Of a DNA stretch of 29,223 bases, positions 5,607-13,575 are shown in pieces. The position numbers and the translations under genes are program-made. Location: NCBI GenBank assembly GCA_003153585.1, contig PLZZ01000127.1, positions 27,493 through 56,715 on the forward strand, given 5' to 3'. The DNA is from Acidobacteriota bacterium. GTDB lineage: Bacteria; Acidobacteriota; Terriglobia; Acidiferrales; UBA7541. The notes below the pieces were generated by a model. That model saw nothing but the letters and a program-made list of their open reading frames with translations. It had not been told where the DNA came from and did no database searches. Every line of letters begins with the position of its first letter. Position 1 is the stretch's first letter.

Positions 5607-7457
5607 ATGAAACTGCCCAAATCAATTCGCGCGGGAGAAACCTACTCGCTCCAAGCGGTCATGCGGCGCGTGGAGCGGCGACAATGGTGGCTTTCTTTCT
5701 CCGGCGTCCTCGTGACGTTGCTCCTGACTCTGGGAATTGTTTCTTTTTCGTTGACCGTGTTTTTTCTTCAACGCGACTTCTGGGATGAACTCAACATTCA
5801 TTTAGCGATGCGAGCATTGGTGGGGATGGTGTTTCTCTTTGTTGTTTATGTCGTCTACCAGCAACTTCAAATTCACCGCTTTCGAATGCATCTTGTGGCG
5901 CAAGAGGAGTTGTTCAGCTTGATTGGAGAAAATGCCGCGGACATGATCGCGGTCGTGACCGCAAACGGAGAGCGCCTTTACAACAGTCCTTCTTATCAAA
6001 AAGTACTGGGCTACACTCCTGAGGAACTGGAAAAAACTTCGGCTTATGAACAAATTCATCCTGACGACCAACCAGCGGTCAAGCTGGCGGCAGACGAAGC
6101 GAAAAAAACGGGAATCGGACGCCGGGTTGAGTACCGCATTCGGCATAAGAACGGTGAATGGCGCGTACTGGAGTCTACTGCCAGCGCGGTGCGAAACGAA
6201 AACGGAGAGGTCGCAAAGCTCATCATCGTGAATCGCGATATCACGGAACGCAGGCACCTGGAACAACAACTGGTCTTGTCGCAGCGGCTGGAGGCGGTGG
6301 GAAAACTGTCAGGCGGAATCGCTCACGATTTCAATAACATCCTGGGGGTGATTATCGGCTACAGCGAAGCAATGCAAGAAAAGATGGCCGCGGACGATCC
6401 GATGAGAGAAGCCGTTGATGAAATCGAAAAAGCCGGCCAGCGAGCGGCCGCTCTTACGCAACAGCTTCTGGCTTTCAGCCGTAAACAGGTCCTGGAGCCG
6501 AAAATCCTGGATCTCAATTCGATTGTGACCGACGTTGAAAAGATGCTCCGGCGGCTGATCGGAGAGGACGTTGATTTGGAGATTATCCCCTCGCCGACGC
6601 TGGGAAGGGTGAAAGCCGACCGAGGACAGATCGAGCAGGTCATTCTGAACCTAGCCGTGAATGCACGCGACGCCATGCCTCGCGGCGGGCAACTAAAAAT
6701 TGAGACGATGAACGCCGATTTGGATGAAGACGACGCCCGCCGCAAAAGGTATGTCGTGCCTGGGCCATACGTCATGTTGCAGGTAAGCGACACCGGCTCG
6801 GGAATGAGCGCCGAAGTGCAATCCCACATATTCGAGCCTTTTTACACTACGAAGGAGCAAGGCAAAGGAACGGGCCTGGGTCTGGCGACGGTTTACGGGG
6901 TCGTCAAGCAAAGCGGCGGCTATATCTGGCTCGAGAGCGAAATCGGCAAAGGCTCTAAATTTCAGGTCTACCTTCCCCGTGCAGAGGGCGTCGCGACAGA
7001 ACCTGCTCGGAAGCAGCCATCGCTTATCGCGCATGGGCTCGGAACGATACTAGTAGCCGAAGACGAACCGTCCCTTCGCAAATTGACGTGCAATACGCTG
7101 AAAGAGGCCGGATACAAAGTTCTCGAAGCCGAGGACGCGTCCAAAGCGATTGAAATCGCCAAACACTCTGACAGCGACATCGACCTTCTTTTGACCGACG
7201 TGGTGATGCCGGGCATGAGCGGCCGTGAACTTGCTGAAAACCTATCTCTAAAGTGCCCTCGCATGAAAATTCTCTACATGTCTGGATATACCGACGGCGC
7301 GGTTGCAGCGCATGGAATATTGGAGTCCGGAATTGTGATCCTGCGAAAGCCTTTCTCGCGAGTGCAGTTGCAGCAGAGTGTTGCAGAGATGCTGACGAAA
7401 AATCCCCGCCAAGGGAAGACGGAAGAAAATGCCGAATACGCTAAAAGCAGAGAATGA
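5607..7457 (+). CDS. Membrane-bound hybrid histidine kinase (2 TM - PAS - HisKA - HATPase - REC)
   Basis: ATG 5607 gives 616 residues. The N-terminus has two membrane helices (~28-53 and ~69-86) with a short periplasmic loop. A PAS domain follows at ~102-220 ('ENAADMIAVV...HPDDQ...RHKNGEWRVLES...RDITERR'), then HisKA with phospho-accepting H240 in 'GGIAHDFNNILG'. The HATPase contains the N box (N352), DTGSGM (395-400) and GTGLGLA (421-427). A C-terminal receiver at ~478-596 has the acidic pocket 'AEDE', phospho-accepting D531 and K581 ('RKPF'). This layout marks a hybrid sensor kinase that can pass phosphate from its own receiver, or directly to the overlapping REC-PilZ protein (7429). The signal is unknown; the PAS domain suggests a cytoplasmic cue. 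Confidence 0.93.
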   Translation: MKLPKSIRAGETYSLQAVMRRVERRQWWLSFSGVLVTLLLTLGIVSFSLTVFFLQRDFWDELNIHLAMRALVGMVFLFVVYVVYQQLQIHRFRMHLVAQEELFSLIGENAADMIAVVTANGERLYNSPSYQKVLGYTPEELEKTSAYEQIHPDDQPAVKLAADEAKKTGIGRRVEYRIRHKNGEWRVLESTASAVRNENGEVAKLIIVNRDITERRHLEQQLVLSQRLEAVGKLSGGIAHDFNNILGVIIGYSEAMQEKMAADDPMREAVDEIEKAGQRAAALTQQLLAFSRKQVLEPKILDLNSIVTDVEKMLRRLIGEDVDLEIIPSPTLGRVKADRGQIEQVILNLAVNARDAMPRGGQLKIETMNADLDEDDARRKRYVVPGPYVMLQVSDTGSGMSAEVQSHIFEPFYTTKEQGKGTGLGLATVYGVVKQSGGYIWLESEIGKGSKFQVYLPRAEGVATEPARKQPSLIAHGLGTILVAEDEPSLRKLTCNTLKEAGYKVLEAEDASKAIEIAKHSDSDIDLLLTDVVMPGMSGRELAENLSLKCPRMKILYMSGYTDGAVAAHGILESGIVILRKPFSRVQLQQSVAEMLTKNPRQGKTEENAEYAKSRE

Positions 7458-8154
7458 CGTCAACATAGTTACGAAACCGGGTACGGCGGTTCCGAAACTG
7501 CTGATCATAGACGATGATGAATCCGTTCGAAAAGTGATGGGATTCCGATTGAGAGATTCCTACAGCATCATCGACAGTGGCTCCCCTGAAGAAGCGTTGG
7601 CATTGGCGCTGCAATACAAGCCCGATGCAATCTTGCTCGACCTTATGATGCCAAAATATTCCGGCTTCGAAGTCTGCCAGACCCTTTCTTCCCTAAGTTT
7701 CACATCGCACATCCCCATTGTGATCGTTTCCGGAGAATCCAGCGAGCGATACAAATCGCTGTGCGAGAGCATCGGAGCAAAGGGCTTTTTTCAAAAGCCC
7801 GTCAACATCGAGGCTCTGCAAAAAAAACTAGCTAGCCTGATTGTACTCAGTCACGACAAATCCCAGCCTAAACCCCGAGTCCGGTTGAGGGTGATGCTGA
7901 GGCTTCGAGGGATCGACTCGACGGACACGGATTTTGAAATCGTCACGGCTACCGAGAACGTGAGCGCGAACGGCTTTCTGTGTGGATGCTCGGCGCTTGT
8001 GGGGCTGAATTCCATTCTCGAGGTTTCTCTCGCCATGGACGGCGCGCCATCTGCGGGGAAGGCGCGAGTCACACAGGTAGACTGGCCGGGGACCGTGGGT
8101 CAAAGATGCGACTTCGAGTTCCTTGAAAAGCCTGTCGATTGGATTCTGCAATAA
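7429..8154 (+). CDS. REC-PilZ response regulator
   Basis: A 241-residue protein whose ATG lies 29 bases inside the upstream kinase gene, so the two are translationally coupled and very likely cognate. Residues ~22-140 are a receiver domain: acidic triplet DDD (28-30), phospho-accepting D71 in 'ILLDLMMP', T/S switch in 'IVSGES' and K123 in 'FFQKP'. Residues ~148-241 are a PilZ domain with both canonical motifs, R150xxxR154 and N177-S179-G182, ending in 'EKPVDWIL'. Known REC-PilZ proteins combine phosphorylation with c-di-GMP sensing; the output partner is not evident because there is no DNA-binding or enzymatic domain. The second-messenger link is inferred from the motifs. Confidence 0.88.
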   Translation: MPNTLKAENDVNIVTKPGTAVPKLLIIDDDESVRKVMGFRLRDSYSIIDSGSPEEALALALQYKPDAILLDLMMPKYSGFEVCQTLSSLSFTSHIPIVIVSGESSERYKSLCESIGAKGFFQKPVNIEALQKKLASLIVLSHDKSQPKPRVRLRVMLRLRGIDSTDTDFEIVTATENVSANGFLCGCSALVGLNSILEVSLAMDGAPSAGKARVTQVDWPGTVGQRCDFEFLEKPVDWILQ

Positions 8155-8166
8155 ACGAGAGTAATG

Positions 8167-8198
8167 GCCGAAGGGTCGGAGACCCCGGGCCTTTCGGC
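8167..8198. terminator. Hairpin between convergent genes
   Basis: GCCGAA (8167-8172) pairs with TTCGGC (8193-8198) and encloses GGGTC-GGA-GACCC (8173-8185), with a bulge on the 3' side. It lies in the 71-base gap between two convergent response-regulator genes, where a bidirectional terminator is expected. No run of T follows on either strand, so it is only a candidate. Confidence 0.4.
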
Positions 8199-8225
8199 AA
8201 TGATTTCAACTTCCCTCGCCCTTCG

Positions 8226-8876
8226 TTAAGCTTCGATGATTCGATTGCGCACCGCATAGCGGACCAGTTCACTTACGGTATGCATTTGAAGCTTGCGCAT
8301 GATGTTAGCGCGATGAGTTTCGGCAGTCTTTACGCTGATATTCAGAAGCGCTGCCACTTCCTTGCTGCTCTTGCCCTCGGAGAGAAGCTGAATGATTTCT
8401 CGTTCGCGGGTCGTAATTCGACTCCTCGGCCCTTCCGTCCTTGGAGAAATACTTCCGCTGCTCGAATTGAGAATCACCTCGGTTACGCGCGGGGCGAAGA
8501 ACGGTTTGTGATTTGCCAGGTTGTCTAGAGCGATGGACAGGTCGCGGTCCGAATCGGACTTGACGATGTAGCCTCGTATGCCGGCTTCAATCACGTCGCG
8601 GATGAGCTGGTCCGAATAGTGCATCGACAACATCAGGATCTCGGTTTTCTCCGATACTTTTTGGATTCTCTTGGCCGCTTCCAAACCGTTCAACTCCGGC
8701 ATGGTGATGTCCAAAATCGCAATGTCCGGTTTGAGTTCCTTCGCTTTGGCCACTGCTTGCACACCCGTCTGTGCCTCTCCACAAATTTCCCAACCCTTCT
8801 TCGTGTCAATGATCGATTTGATTCCTCGCCGCATTAAGTCGTGGTCGTCCGCTATCAAGACCTTGATTGTGTTCAT
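8226..8876 (-). CDS. NarL/FixJ-family response regulator (REC-LuxR HTH)
   Basis: A 216-residue two-domain transcription factor. Residues ~4-120 are a receiver with acidic pair DD (10-11), phospho-accepting D56 ('AILDITMP'), the Ser switch ('MLSMHYS') and the Lys in 'YIVKSDSD'. Residues ~148-212 are a LuxR-type helix-turn-helix: 'TTREREIIQLLSEGKSSKEV' with the recognition helix around 'SVKTAETHRANIMRKL'. The family binds DNA as a dimer upon phosphorylation. It is monocistronic and convergent with the REC-PilZ gene. No kinase is adjacent on its own strand, so it is an orphan or is served by the hybrid kinase at 5607. Regulated genes are unknown. Confidence 0.93.
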   Translation of the reverse strand: MNTIKVLIADDHDLMRRGIKSIIDTKKGWEICGEAQTGVQAVAKAKELKPDIAILDITMPELNGLEAAKRIQKVSEKTEILMLSMHYSDQLIRDVIEAGIRGYIVKSDSDRDLSIALDNLANHKPFFAPRVTEVILNSSSGSISPRTEGPRSRITTREREIIQLLSEGKSSKEVAALLNISVKTAETHRANIMRKLQMHTVSELVRYAVRNRIIEA

Positions 8877-9118
8877 ATGTAATTGGCTCCCCGAGTTTCA
8901 ATTTCAAAAGACCTTTTACCGTGCCCCAGATAAGCCCCGCGAGCCATACGGTAATTACAGCAGATTCTTAGAGGTGTCCCCTGTAGGCGTTAGGCACGTT
9001 CAGTTTAGGACTCGAGATTTCCTACAAAACTGGAAGGTCCCGGGACTTCACCGAAGCCTGCTGTTTTCCTAGGCGAAATTAACTGAAAATATCTTGCTGC
9101 CCTCTACGGTGAGCAACA

Positions 9119-9124
9119 TAAAAT
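9119..9124 (+). promoter_or_regulatory. Candidate -10 box immediately before a start codon
   Basis: TAAAAT lies 6 bases before ATG 9131, with a TTGCTG 19 bases upstream (9094-9099). If used, the mRNA would start at or next to the ATG and be leaderless; no Shine-Dalgarno is visible. This is a pattern match only. Confidence 0.3.
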
Positions 9125-9130
9125 CTACAC

Positions 9131-9385
9131 ATGGCGCGAGGATGGGAAAGCAAGGCCGTCGAGAGTCAGGTTCAGGAGTTTGAATCCAAAGAGAACCGTG
9201 CACATAAGAGAGAGTTAACTCAGGCCCAGGTTGAAATTCGGCGCCAAAAGGAAATACTTCTTCTATCGCGAGCTCGCGTTGAGAAGCAGCTGCAATCCAT
9301 CCAGGACGCGCGCTATCGCGAACAGCTCAGCCGCGCTCTGGCCGACCTCGATGCACAACTTTCGAAGCTAAACGGAACCGAGTAA
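9131..9385 (+). CDS. Small coiled-coil protein of unknown function
   Basis: An 84-residue, highly charged protein, predicted wholly helical. 'ARGWESKAVESQVQEFESKE' at the N-terminus and long Leu/Gln/Arg heptads at ~28-80 ('QVEIRRQKEILLLSRARVEK', 'LADLDAQLSKLNG') suggest a coiled-coil dimer. I recall similar short proteins in acidobacterial genomes, but no function is established to my knowledge. There is no signal peptide, so it is probably cytoplasmic. No Shine-Dalgarno precedes ATG 9131. It stands alone between a divergent response regulator and the convergent MBL-PilZ gene. Confidence 0.7.
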   Translation: MARGWESKAVESQVQEFESKENRAHKRELTQAQVEIRRQKEILLLSRARVEKQLQSIQDARYREQLSRALADLDAQLSKLNGTE

Positions 9386-9492
9386 GGCGCAGCCAGATAA
9401 CAGTCAGCCCAAATTCTACCGATTTTGCAGGCCTGCAGCATAACCCTCTGCGCGATACGGCAATGGTGACCGCAGCCAATTGGGCTACTAGT

Positions 9493-10725
9493 TCAATCGT
9501 GCGGGCGCGCGGGGTCTGAGTCGTCGATGAAAACTACGCCCACGCCGTTTTGAGTTTTTTCGCGGCCCGCGTCGAAATGAACTACGGTTCCGCGCAAGGA
9601 AAGAATACTGGAGGCCGCGGGATCCCCGGTGGCTTCAATCACCACGCGCACTTCCGACTGCAACTTTGGCCGGTTGTTCAAGCAGAGGTAAGCCCCTTGC
9701 AGACTCAAATCTCGTACAGTAGCTTTCTCCTCGAACCGCTTACCGTCGTCAGATTGTCCACTGACAGTCGCGGTAAAACGTAACCGGCGTCGCTGCCCGC
9801 CTCGTGACTCGCGCATCTCCACATTTATGCCGCGCTCGCTCATGGTGATGGACATTCCCTCGGTGGCCGCCCAGGTAGCGGGGAATTCCTGCCGCGCCGC
9901 GGAAAGGAAGCCATCCACGGTCTTGTCGACTGAATCTGGGTCGTGGTGAAAGAGGACCAGGTTTCTCACTTTCGCTTCACGCGCAATCTTCACACCTTCC
10001 AGCCAGCTCGAATGGCCCCAGCCTTTGCGTTCTGAGGCGAGCTGCTCCGGGGAATATTGAGAGTCGTATACCAACACATCCGCATCCTGAGCGAGCTGCC
10101 GAAGATTTTGGTCAAATTCCGCCACACCCGGCTCATTGTCCGTGGCATAGACCACCGAGCCCCCCGAGGTCTCTACGCGATAGCCCAAGCATCCTTGCGG
10201 GTGGTTCAAAAATCTGGCAGTGATTTGGGTGCCGTTGATTTCCCATTTGTCGCCACCGGTGATTTCATGAAATTCGCGGGCCGCCGTCATGAGGCTAATT
10301 TCCACCGGAAAATACGGTTTGGCGAGCTGCGCTTCAATCACTTGGCGAAGACTGTCAGGCCCCAGATATTTTGACTGGAAACTATAGAGATGGAAGCGAT
10401 TCTGTGCCTGAAAGAAGGGGTTGAAGAACGGAATACCTTGGATGTGGTCCCAGTGGTAATGCGTAACAAGGATGTGGGCATCGATGCCCTGGCCACCGTG
10501 CGCCTTCGTCCAGCGATTCCCCAGCATCCGCAATCCCGTTCCACAGTCCAGAACAAACCGCGTGCCGTCCGGGGCCATTAACTCAAGACAAGGCGTATTG
10601 CCGCCATAGCGCCAGGTATCGCGCTCGAGCGTCGGCGTCGAGCCGCGCACTCCCCAGAAGGTCAGTTTGGCAACGTGGTGGGTCATCGCCGACGCGAATC
10701 TTAACGCCTCCCGCCTGCGCTCCAT
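9493..10725 (-). CDS. Metallo-beta-lactamase-fold hydrolase fused to a C-terminal PilZ domain
   Basis: A 410-residue fusion. Residues ~18-300 are an MBL-fold hydrolase of the PhnP/RNase Z-like branch: 'TFWGVRGSTP', the metal motif HxHxDH (H89, H91, D93, H94 in THYHWDH), H175 in 'LNHPQG', D196 in 'YATDNEPG' and a terminal His pair at 260-261 ('LFHHDPD'). All expected di-metal ligands are present, so it should be catalytically active; the substrate, perhaps a cyclic nucleotide or phosphodiester, is unknown. Residues ~309-402 are a PilZ domain with both motifs (R312xxxR316; D339-S341-G344), suggesting c-di-GMP-controlled activity (inference). Start: M1 (10725) or M14 (10686) just before the MBL domain; neither has a clear ribosome-binding site. 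No membrane segment. Confidence 0.88.
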   Translation of the reverse strand: MERRREALRFASAMTHHVAKLTFWGVRGSTPTLERDTWRYGGNTPCLELMAPDGTRFVLDCGTGLRMLGNRWTKAHGGQGIDAHILVTHYHWDHIQGIPFFNPFFQAQNRFHLYSFQSKYLGPDSLRQVIEAQLAKPYFPVEISLMTAAREFHEITGGDKWEINGTQITARFLNHPQGCLGYRVETSGGSVVYATDNEPGVAEFDQNLRQLAQDADVLVYDSQYSPEQLASERKGWGHSSWLEGVKIAREAKVRNLVLFHHDPDSVDKTVDGFLSAARQEFPATWAATEGMSITMSERGINVEMRESRGGQRRRLRFTATVSGQSDDGKRFEEKATVRDLSLQGAYLCLNNRPKLQSEVRVVIEATGDPAASSILSLRGTVVHFDAGREKTQNGVGVVFIDDSDPARPHD

Positions 10726-10889
10726 CGCAATTTCAAAAGCTTCGGGAACTGTTGCAATGGTAGGCGGTGGCGGCGATTGAAGTCAATCCAGTTTCATCTG
10801 CAAAGTTCATTCCGAACTCACTCGTTGTCTTCGGTCCTAATCAGTCACAAACGGCAATGCCGGCCCTGTGCACCAGCGCGGCCTGCGAG

Positions 10890-10895
10890 TAGAAT
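10890..10895 (+). promoter_or_regulatory. Candidate -10 box just upstream of the CDF transporter start
   Basis: TAGAAT ends 7 bases before ATG 10903 and no Shine-Dalgarno lies between them. This is the spacing expected for a leaderless transcript. The -35 position (TGTGCA, 10867-10872) is poor. Low certainty. Confidence 0.3.
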
Positions 10896-10902
10896 TTAGG
10901 CC

Positions 10903-11889
10903 ATGCAGGCGCACTCACGCGGACAGGCGGGGCACAGCCACGACCATGATCACAGCCATGGCCTCGGCGGGCATGCGCACGCGCATCTACCGCTGGAGGG
11001 CATGACTGGCATCCTGGGCGCAGCAGTCGTAGCCACGTTTATCCTCGTGGCAGTCGAGTTGGCGGCCGGTTACGCCGGCCATTCCATCGCGCTGATCAGC
11101 GATGCTCTACATAACCTGACGGATGTCCCGACACTTGTAATTTCCTGGCTCGGCATGCGTTGGGCCAAACGCCCGCCGACGGCTGAAAAAACCTACGGCT
11201 ACCATCGAGCGGGAATTCTTGCGGCGTTTGTGAATGCAATGCTGCTGGCAATCTTGTCGCTCTTCTTAGTCTATGAATCCGTTGCGCGTCTGCGCCATCC
11301 GGTGGCAGTCCAAACCGGGATCATGCTATGGGTTTCACTCTTTGCCCTCGTTATCAACAGCGGCATCACGCTTGCCGTTCACAGCGGCCGGCATGACCTG
11401 AACATCCGTGGCGTTTGGATTCATAACCTTGGAGATGCGCTTTCGAATGTGGCAATCGTACTGGGTGCGCTTTTCATTCGCTGGACCGGAGCGCTCTGGA
11501 TCGATCCGGTCATCGGCATGGGCATCGGCGTGATGGTGCTTTGGTCAGGAATCGGCATTCTCCGCGAAAGCAGCCACATCCTTTTGGAAGGGCTGCCTCG
11601 GGAAATGCGGCTCGATGCTGTGGCTGCCGCAGTGCTGCGTGTGGAAGGCGTGCAAGAGGTTCACGATATTCATGTCTGGACTTTGGGAACCGATTTGACC
11701 GCACTGTCGTGCCACGTTTGCATTCCCGACATGCATATGGAGGATAGCGAAAGAGTCCTCAAACAGGTCCGTGACGTGCTGGCACAAGACTTCAAAATAA
11801 CGCATACCACCATCCAATTCGAACGCGCAGGATTGCCCTCTGAAGCCGGGCTCTATATGCCTGAACCTGCCCGTCGCTCAGAATTGTAG
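10903..11889 (+). CDS. Cation diffusion facilitator (CzcD/ZitB-type Zn2+/Co2+ exporter)
   Basis: A 328-residue inner-membrane metal/proton antiporter. The N-terminus is His/Asp-rich ('GHSHDHDHSHG', 'HAHAHLP'; residues ~11-29), typical of zinc-handling CDF proteins. Six membrane helices occupy about 35-225. The transport site is seen as H70xxxD74 in helix 2 ('SDALHNLTD') and H174xxxD178 in helix 5 ('HNLGDALSN'), the His/Asp pattern associated with Zn2+ (and Co2+/Cd2+) specificity. Residues ~233-315 form the cytoplasmic ferredoxin-like domain ('VHDIHVWTL...LSCHVCIPD'). It is not next to a metal regulator and is monocistronic, between the MBL-PilZ gene (divergent) and a convergent unknown. Length is normal for the family. 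Confidence 0.93.
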   Translation: MQAHSRGQAGHSHDHDHSHGLGGHAHAHLPLEGMTGILGAAVVATFILVAVELAAGYAGHSIALISDALHNLTDVPTLVISWLGMRWAKRPPTAEKTYGYHRAGILAAFVNAMLLAILSLFLVYESVARLRHPVAVQTGIMLWVSLFALVINSGITLAVHSGRHDLNIRGVWIHNLGDALSNVAIVLGALFIRWTGALWIDPVIGMGIGVMVLWSGIGILRESSHILLEGLPREMRLDAVAAAVLRVEGVQEVHDIHVWTLGTDLTALSCHVCIPDMHMEDSERVLKQVRDVLAQDFKITHTTIQFERAGLPSEAGLYMPEPARRSEL

Positions 11890-11929
11890 GAAGATCTGAG
11901 GTGCTTGCCGATCGGAGTGGAAGCAAACT

Positions 11930-12775
11930 TCAGAGAGGCGACTGTAACGGTGTGCCGCGCTCTTGATTAACTCTTAGTGTGGAATCTGAATCGAGTTCGT
12001 TCGCAGCGATTGTATAGCGGCTGCCTGCCGTGGTTATGTACACAATCCTGTCGTTAGAGTGCGTGAACGCCACGGCCTGAATCCACCTCCCGTCATTTAG
12101 CACCAGGGTGAACTCTCCTTCATCAGGAATCGGAGCCTGCACTTCCTGGTCCGCAGCACTCTGCGGAGCGTACGAATCTTCCTCAGCAGACTGCGCTTCC
12201 TGGCCTTGCAGCGTCACGGCATTGGCATTCTGCGATTGGTTCCGGCTTGATTGGTCAAGAGATTGATCGCCGCCTGTTTCATCCGCGTCCGCCTGATCGA
12301 CGGTCGCCTGGTCGGAAGCCTCGTCGCCGTTGGTGGGAACCCAATACGTCCCTCCGCCATAAAGCAAATAATATCCAGTTGTCCGGAATGGGTTTCTGGG
12401 CGACGGATTGCGGACCGGTGGGAGCTTGGATCCTCCGTGGCCGGACAGGCCGATTCCATCCGGACGCGCAACGCTAGACGCAGCGAATGCGCGAACGGTC
12501 GCCTGATTCGACGTCGTTGTCCGCGCGCGGCCTGCGTGTGGACCCACCACTACGGAAGGAGCAGGACGCGCCGCTGCTGGAGCCGAACCGTGCGAACCGC
12601 GCTGGGCCCGCGCAAGAGGACAAACTAAGAGGCCTGCAACAAGAATCGTGAGAACTGGCCCGGGTTGAAGCCTAACTTTCAAAGCTCTTCTCGCTCTCCT
12701 GATTTGACGCGCCCCACCGACTCGCGGTTGCTCGAATTCCACACTTTGGCCCACCACATCCGTTATCCTCGCCAA
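11930..12775 (-). CDS. Secreted Q/D-rich protein of unknown function
   Basis: Up to 281 residues. A basic N-terminus is followed by a hydrophobic segment at ~36-55 (VLTILVAGLLVCPL) and a likely signal-peptidase site after 'ARA' (residue ~57), so it is exported. The start is uncertain: ATG 12775 gives an unusually long n-region, and a TTG at residue 32 is an alternative. After an Ala/Pro/Arg-rich stretch and a Tyr/Gly patch ('YYLLYGGGTYWVP'), residues ~151-212 are Gln/Asp/Ser/Ala-rich low complexity. The C-terminus (~220-270) is a compact beta-rich module with 'LVLNDGRWIQ' and 'IVYITTAGSRYTI'. It could be a cell-surface or periplasmic protein; no family recognised. Confidence 0.65.
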   Translation of the reverse strand: MARITDVVGQSVEFEQPRVGGARQIRRARRALKVRLQPGPVLTILVAGLLVCPLARAQRGSHGSAPAAARPAPSVVVGPHAGRARTTTSNQATVRAFAASSVARPDGIGLSGHGGSKLPPVRNPSPRNPFRTTGYYLLYGGGTYWVPTNGDEASDQATVDQADADETGGDQSLDQSSRNQSQNANAVTLQGQEAQSAEEDSYAPQSAADQEVQAPIPDEGEFTLVLNDGRWIQAVAFTHSNDRIVYITTAGSRYTIAANELDSDSTLRVNQERGTPLQSPL

Positions 12776-12890
12776 GAGTCTTCATCTCCGCAATTTAGGG
12801 GAACTAAGCGCGCCCAGTGGTGTCTATACCCTGTGGTTCACCTCTTGGACGTCTGCGGGACGTGTACCTACGCTTTTCCCTTAGGGCGGG

Positions 12891-13118
12891 ATGTGCTATA
12901 AACATGCGTTCAAAGGCCTGTCAGCTATGTCACAGCCAAATGGAGCGAATCATCCGGCAGACCAAGTGGAGTCCCAAATCGGTCATGACTTGCCGAAACA
13001 TGAGCCGGAAATTGCATCTGCGTTCTGCCCGAGTTGTTCGGCCCGTTTGGCGCAGCGAAGTTGCAAGTTGATTTGCCCCGCTTGTGGTTATTATATGTCT
13101 TGCTCTGATTTTTACTGA
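12891..13118 (+). CDS. Small zinc-ribbon protein
   Basis: A 75-residue protein ending in a compact zinc ribbon: CPSC (C46, C49) and CPAC (C62, C65), with extra Cys at 58 and 71, and a closing 'SCSDFY'. This mini-ribbon recurs, from memory, as a conserved small hypothetical in acidobacteria. The first ~40 residues are polar and probably disordered. The start could also be the ATG at 12927 (residue 13); neither has a strong Shine-Dalgarno. No DNA-binding or enzymatic domain is attached, so a role in protein or RNA binding is only a guess. It stands alone between a divergent unknown and the STAS gene. Confidence 0.65.
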   Translation: MCYKHAFKGLSAMSQPNGANHPADQVESQIGHDLPKHEPEIASAFCPSCSARLAQRSCKLICPACGYYMSCSDFY

Positions 13119-13192
13119 ACAAGGCCACGCGAGAAGGTAAACTGTGTGTCTTCTTCGTATCACAAATAGGGAAAAACGGATTCAAGACTTCC

Positions 13193-13208
13193 AGGAGGCG
13201 AGAACGTG
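13193..13208 (+). promoter_or_regulatory. Shine-Dalgarno deciding a GTG start
   Basis: AGGAGGCG (13193-13200) lies 5 bases before GTG 13206. This strong site supports the non-ATG start of the STAS protein over the internal ATG at its fifth codon. Confidence 0.7.
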
Positions 13209-13553
13209 GCACTGAGGATGACGGATCAAGAAGTGAATGGCGTTACCGTGCTGGAGATTGAAGGGCGCATTGTGCTGGGCGAAGAGAGCAACGCGTTTCG
13301 CGAGAAAGTGAAAAGCCTGCTGGCTGCGGGCAAGAAAAAGATCGTGCTGAACCTCGCGAACGTCGGCTACATCGACAGCGCCGGTCTTGGTACGCTTGTG
13401 GCCACATTTCACAGCGCCCGCTCGCAAGGTGCCACGCTGAAACTGGCCAACCTGGGTTCGAAGTTTAAGGAAGTGCTCCAGGTTACGAAGCTCATGACCG
13501 TGTTCGACACCTACGACAGCGAGGCTCTTGCCGTCCAAAGCTTTGCCAAGTAA
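13206..13553 (+). CDS. STAS-domain anti-sigma factor antagonist (SpoIIAA/RsbV-like)
   Basis: A 115-residue single STAS domain. The N-terminal strand 'VTVLEIEGRIVLGEES' and the phosphorylation loop 'NVGYIDSAGLGTLV' with Ser58 identify an anti-anti-sigma factor that is inactivated by an RsbW-type kinase and, when unphosphorylated, frees the sigma factor. The length is normal for the family (~110). It begins with GTG behind AGGAGG and is monocistronic, followed by a strong hairpin. A kinase of the matching class is partly visible at the left edge of the window (1-267), but 13 kb away, so the partner is undetermined. Confidence 0.92.
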   Translation: MALRMTDQEVNGVTVLEIEGRIVLGEESNAFREKVKSLLAAGKKKIVLNLANVGYIDSAGLGTLVATFHSARSQGATLKLANLGSKFKEVLQVTKLMTVFDTYDSEALAVQSFAK

Positions 13554-13575
13554 CCCGGGCGGAAGCCTTTCGATT

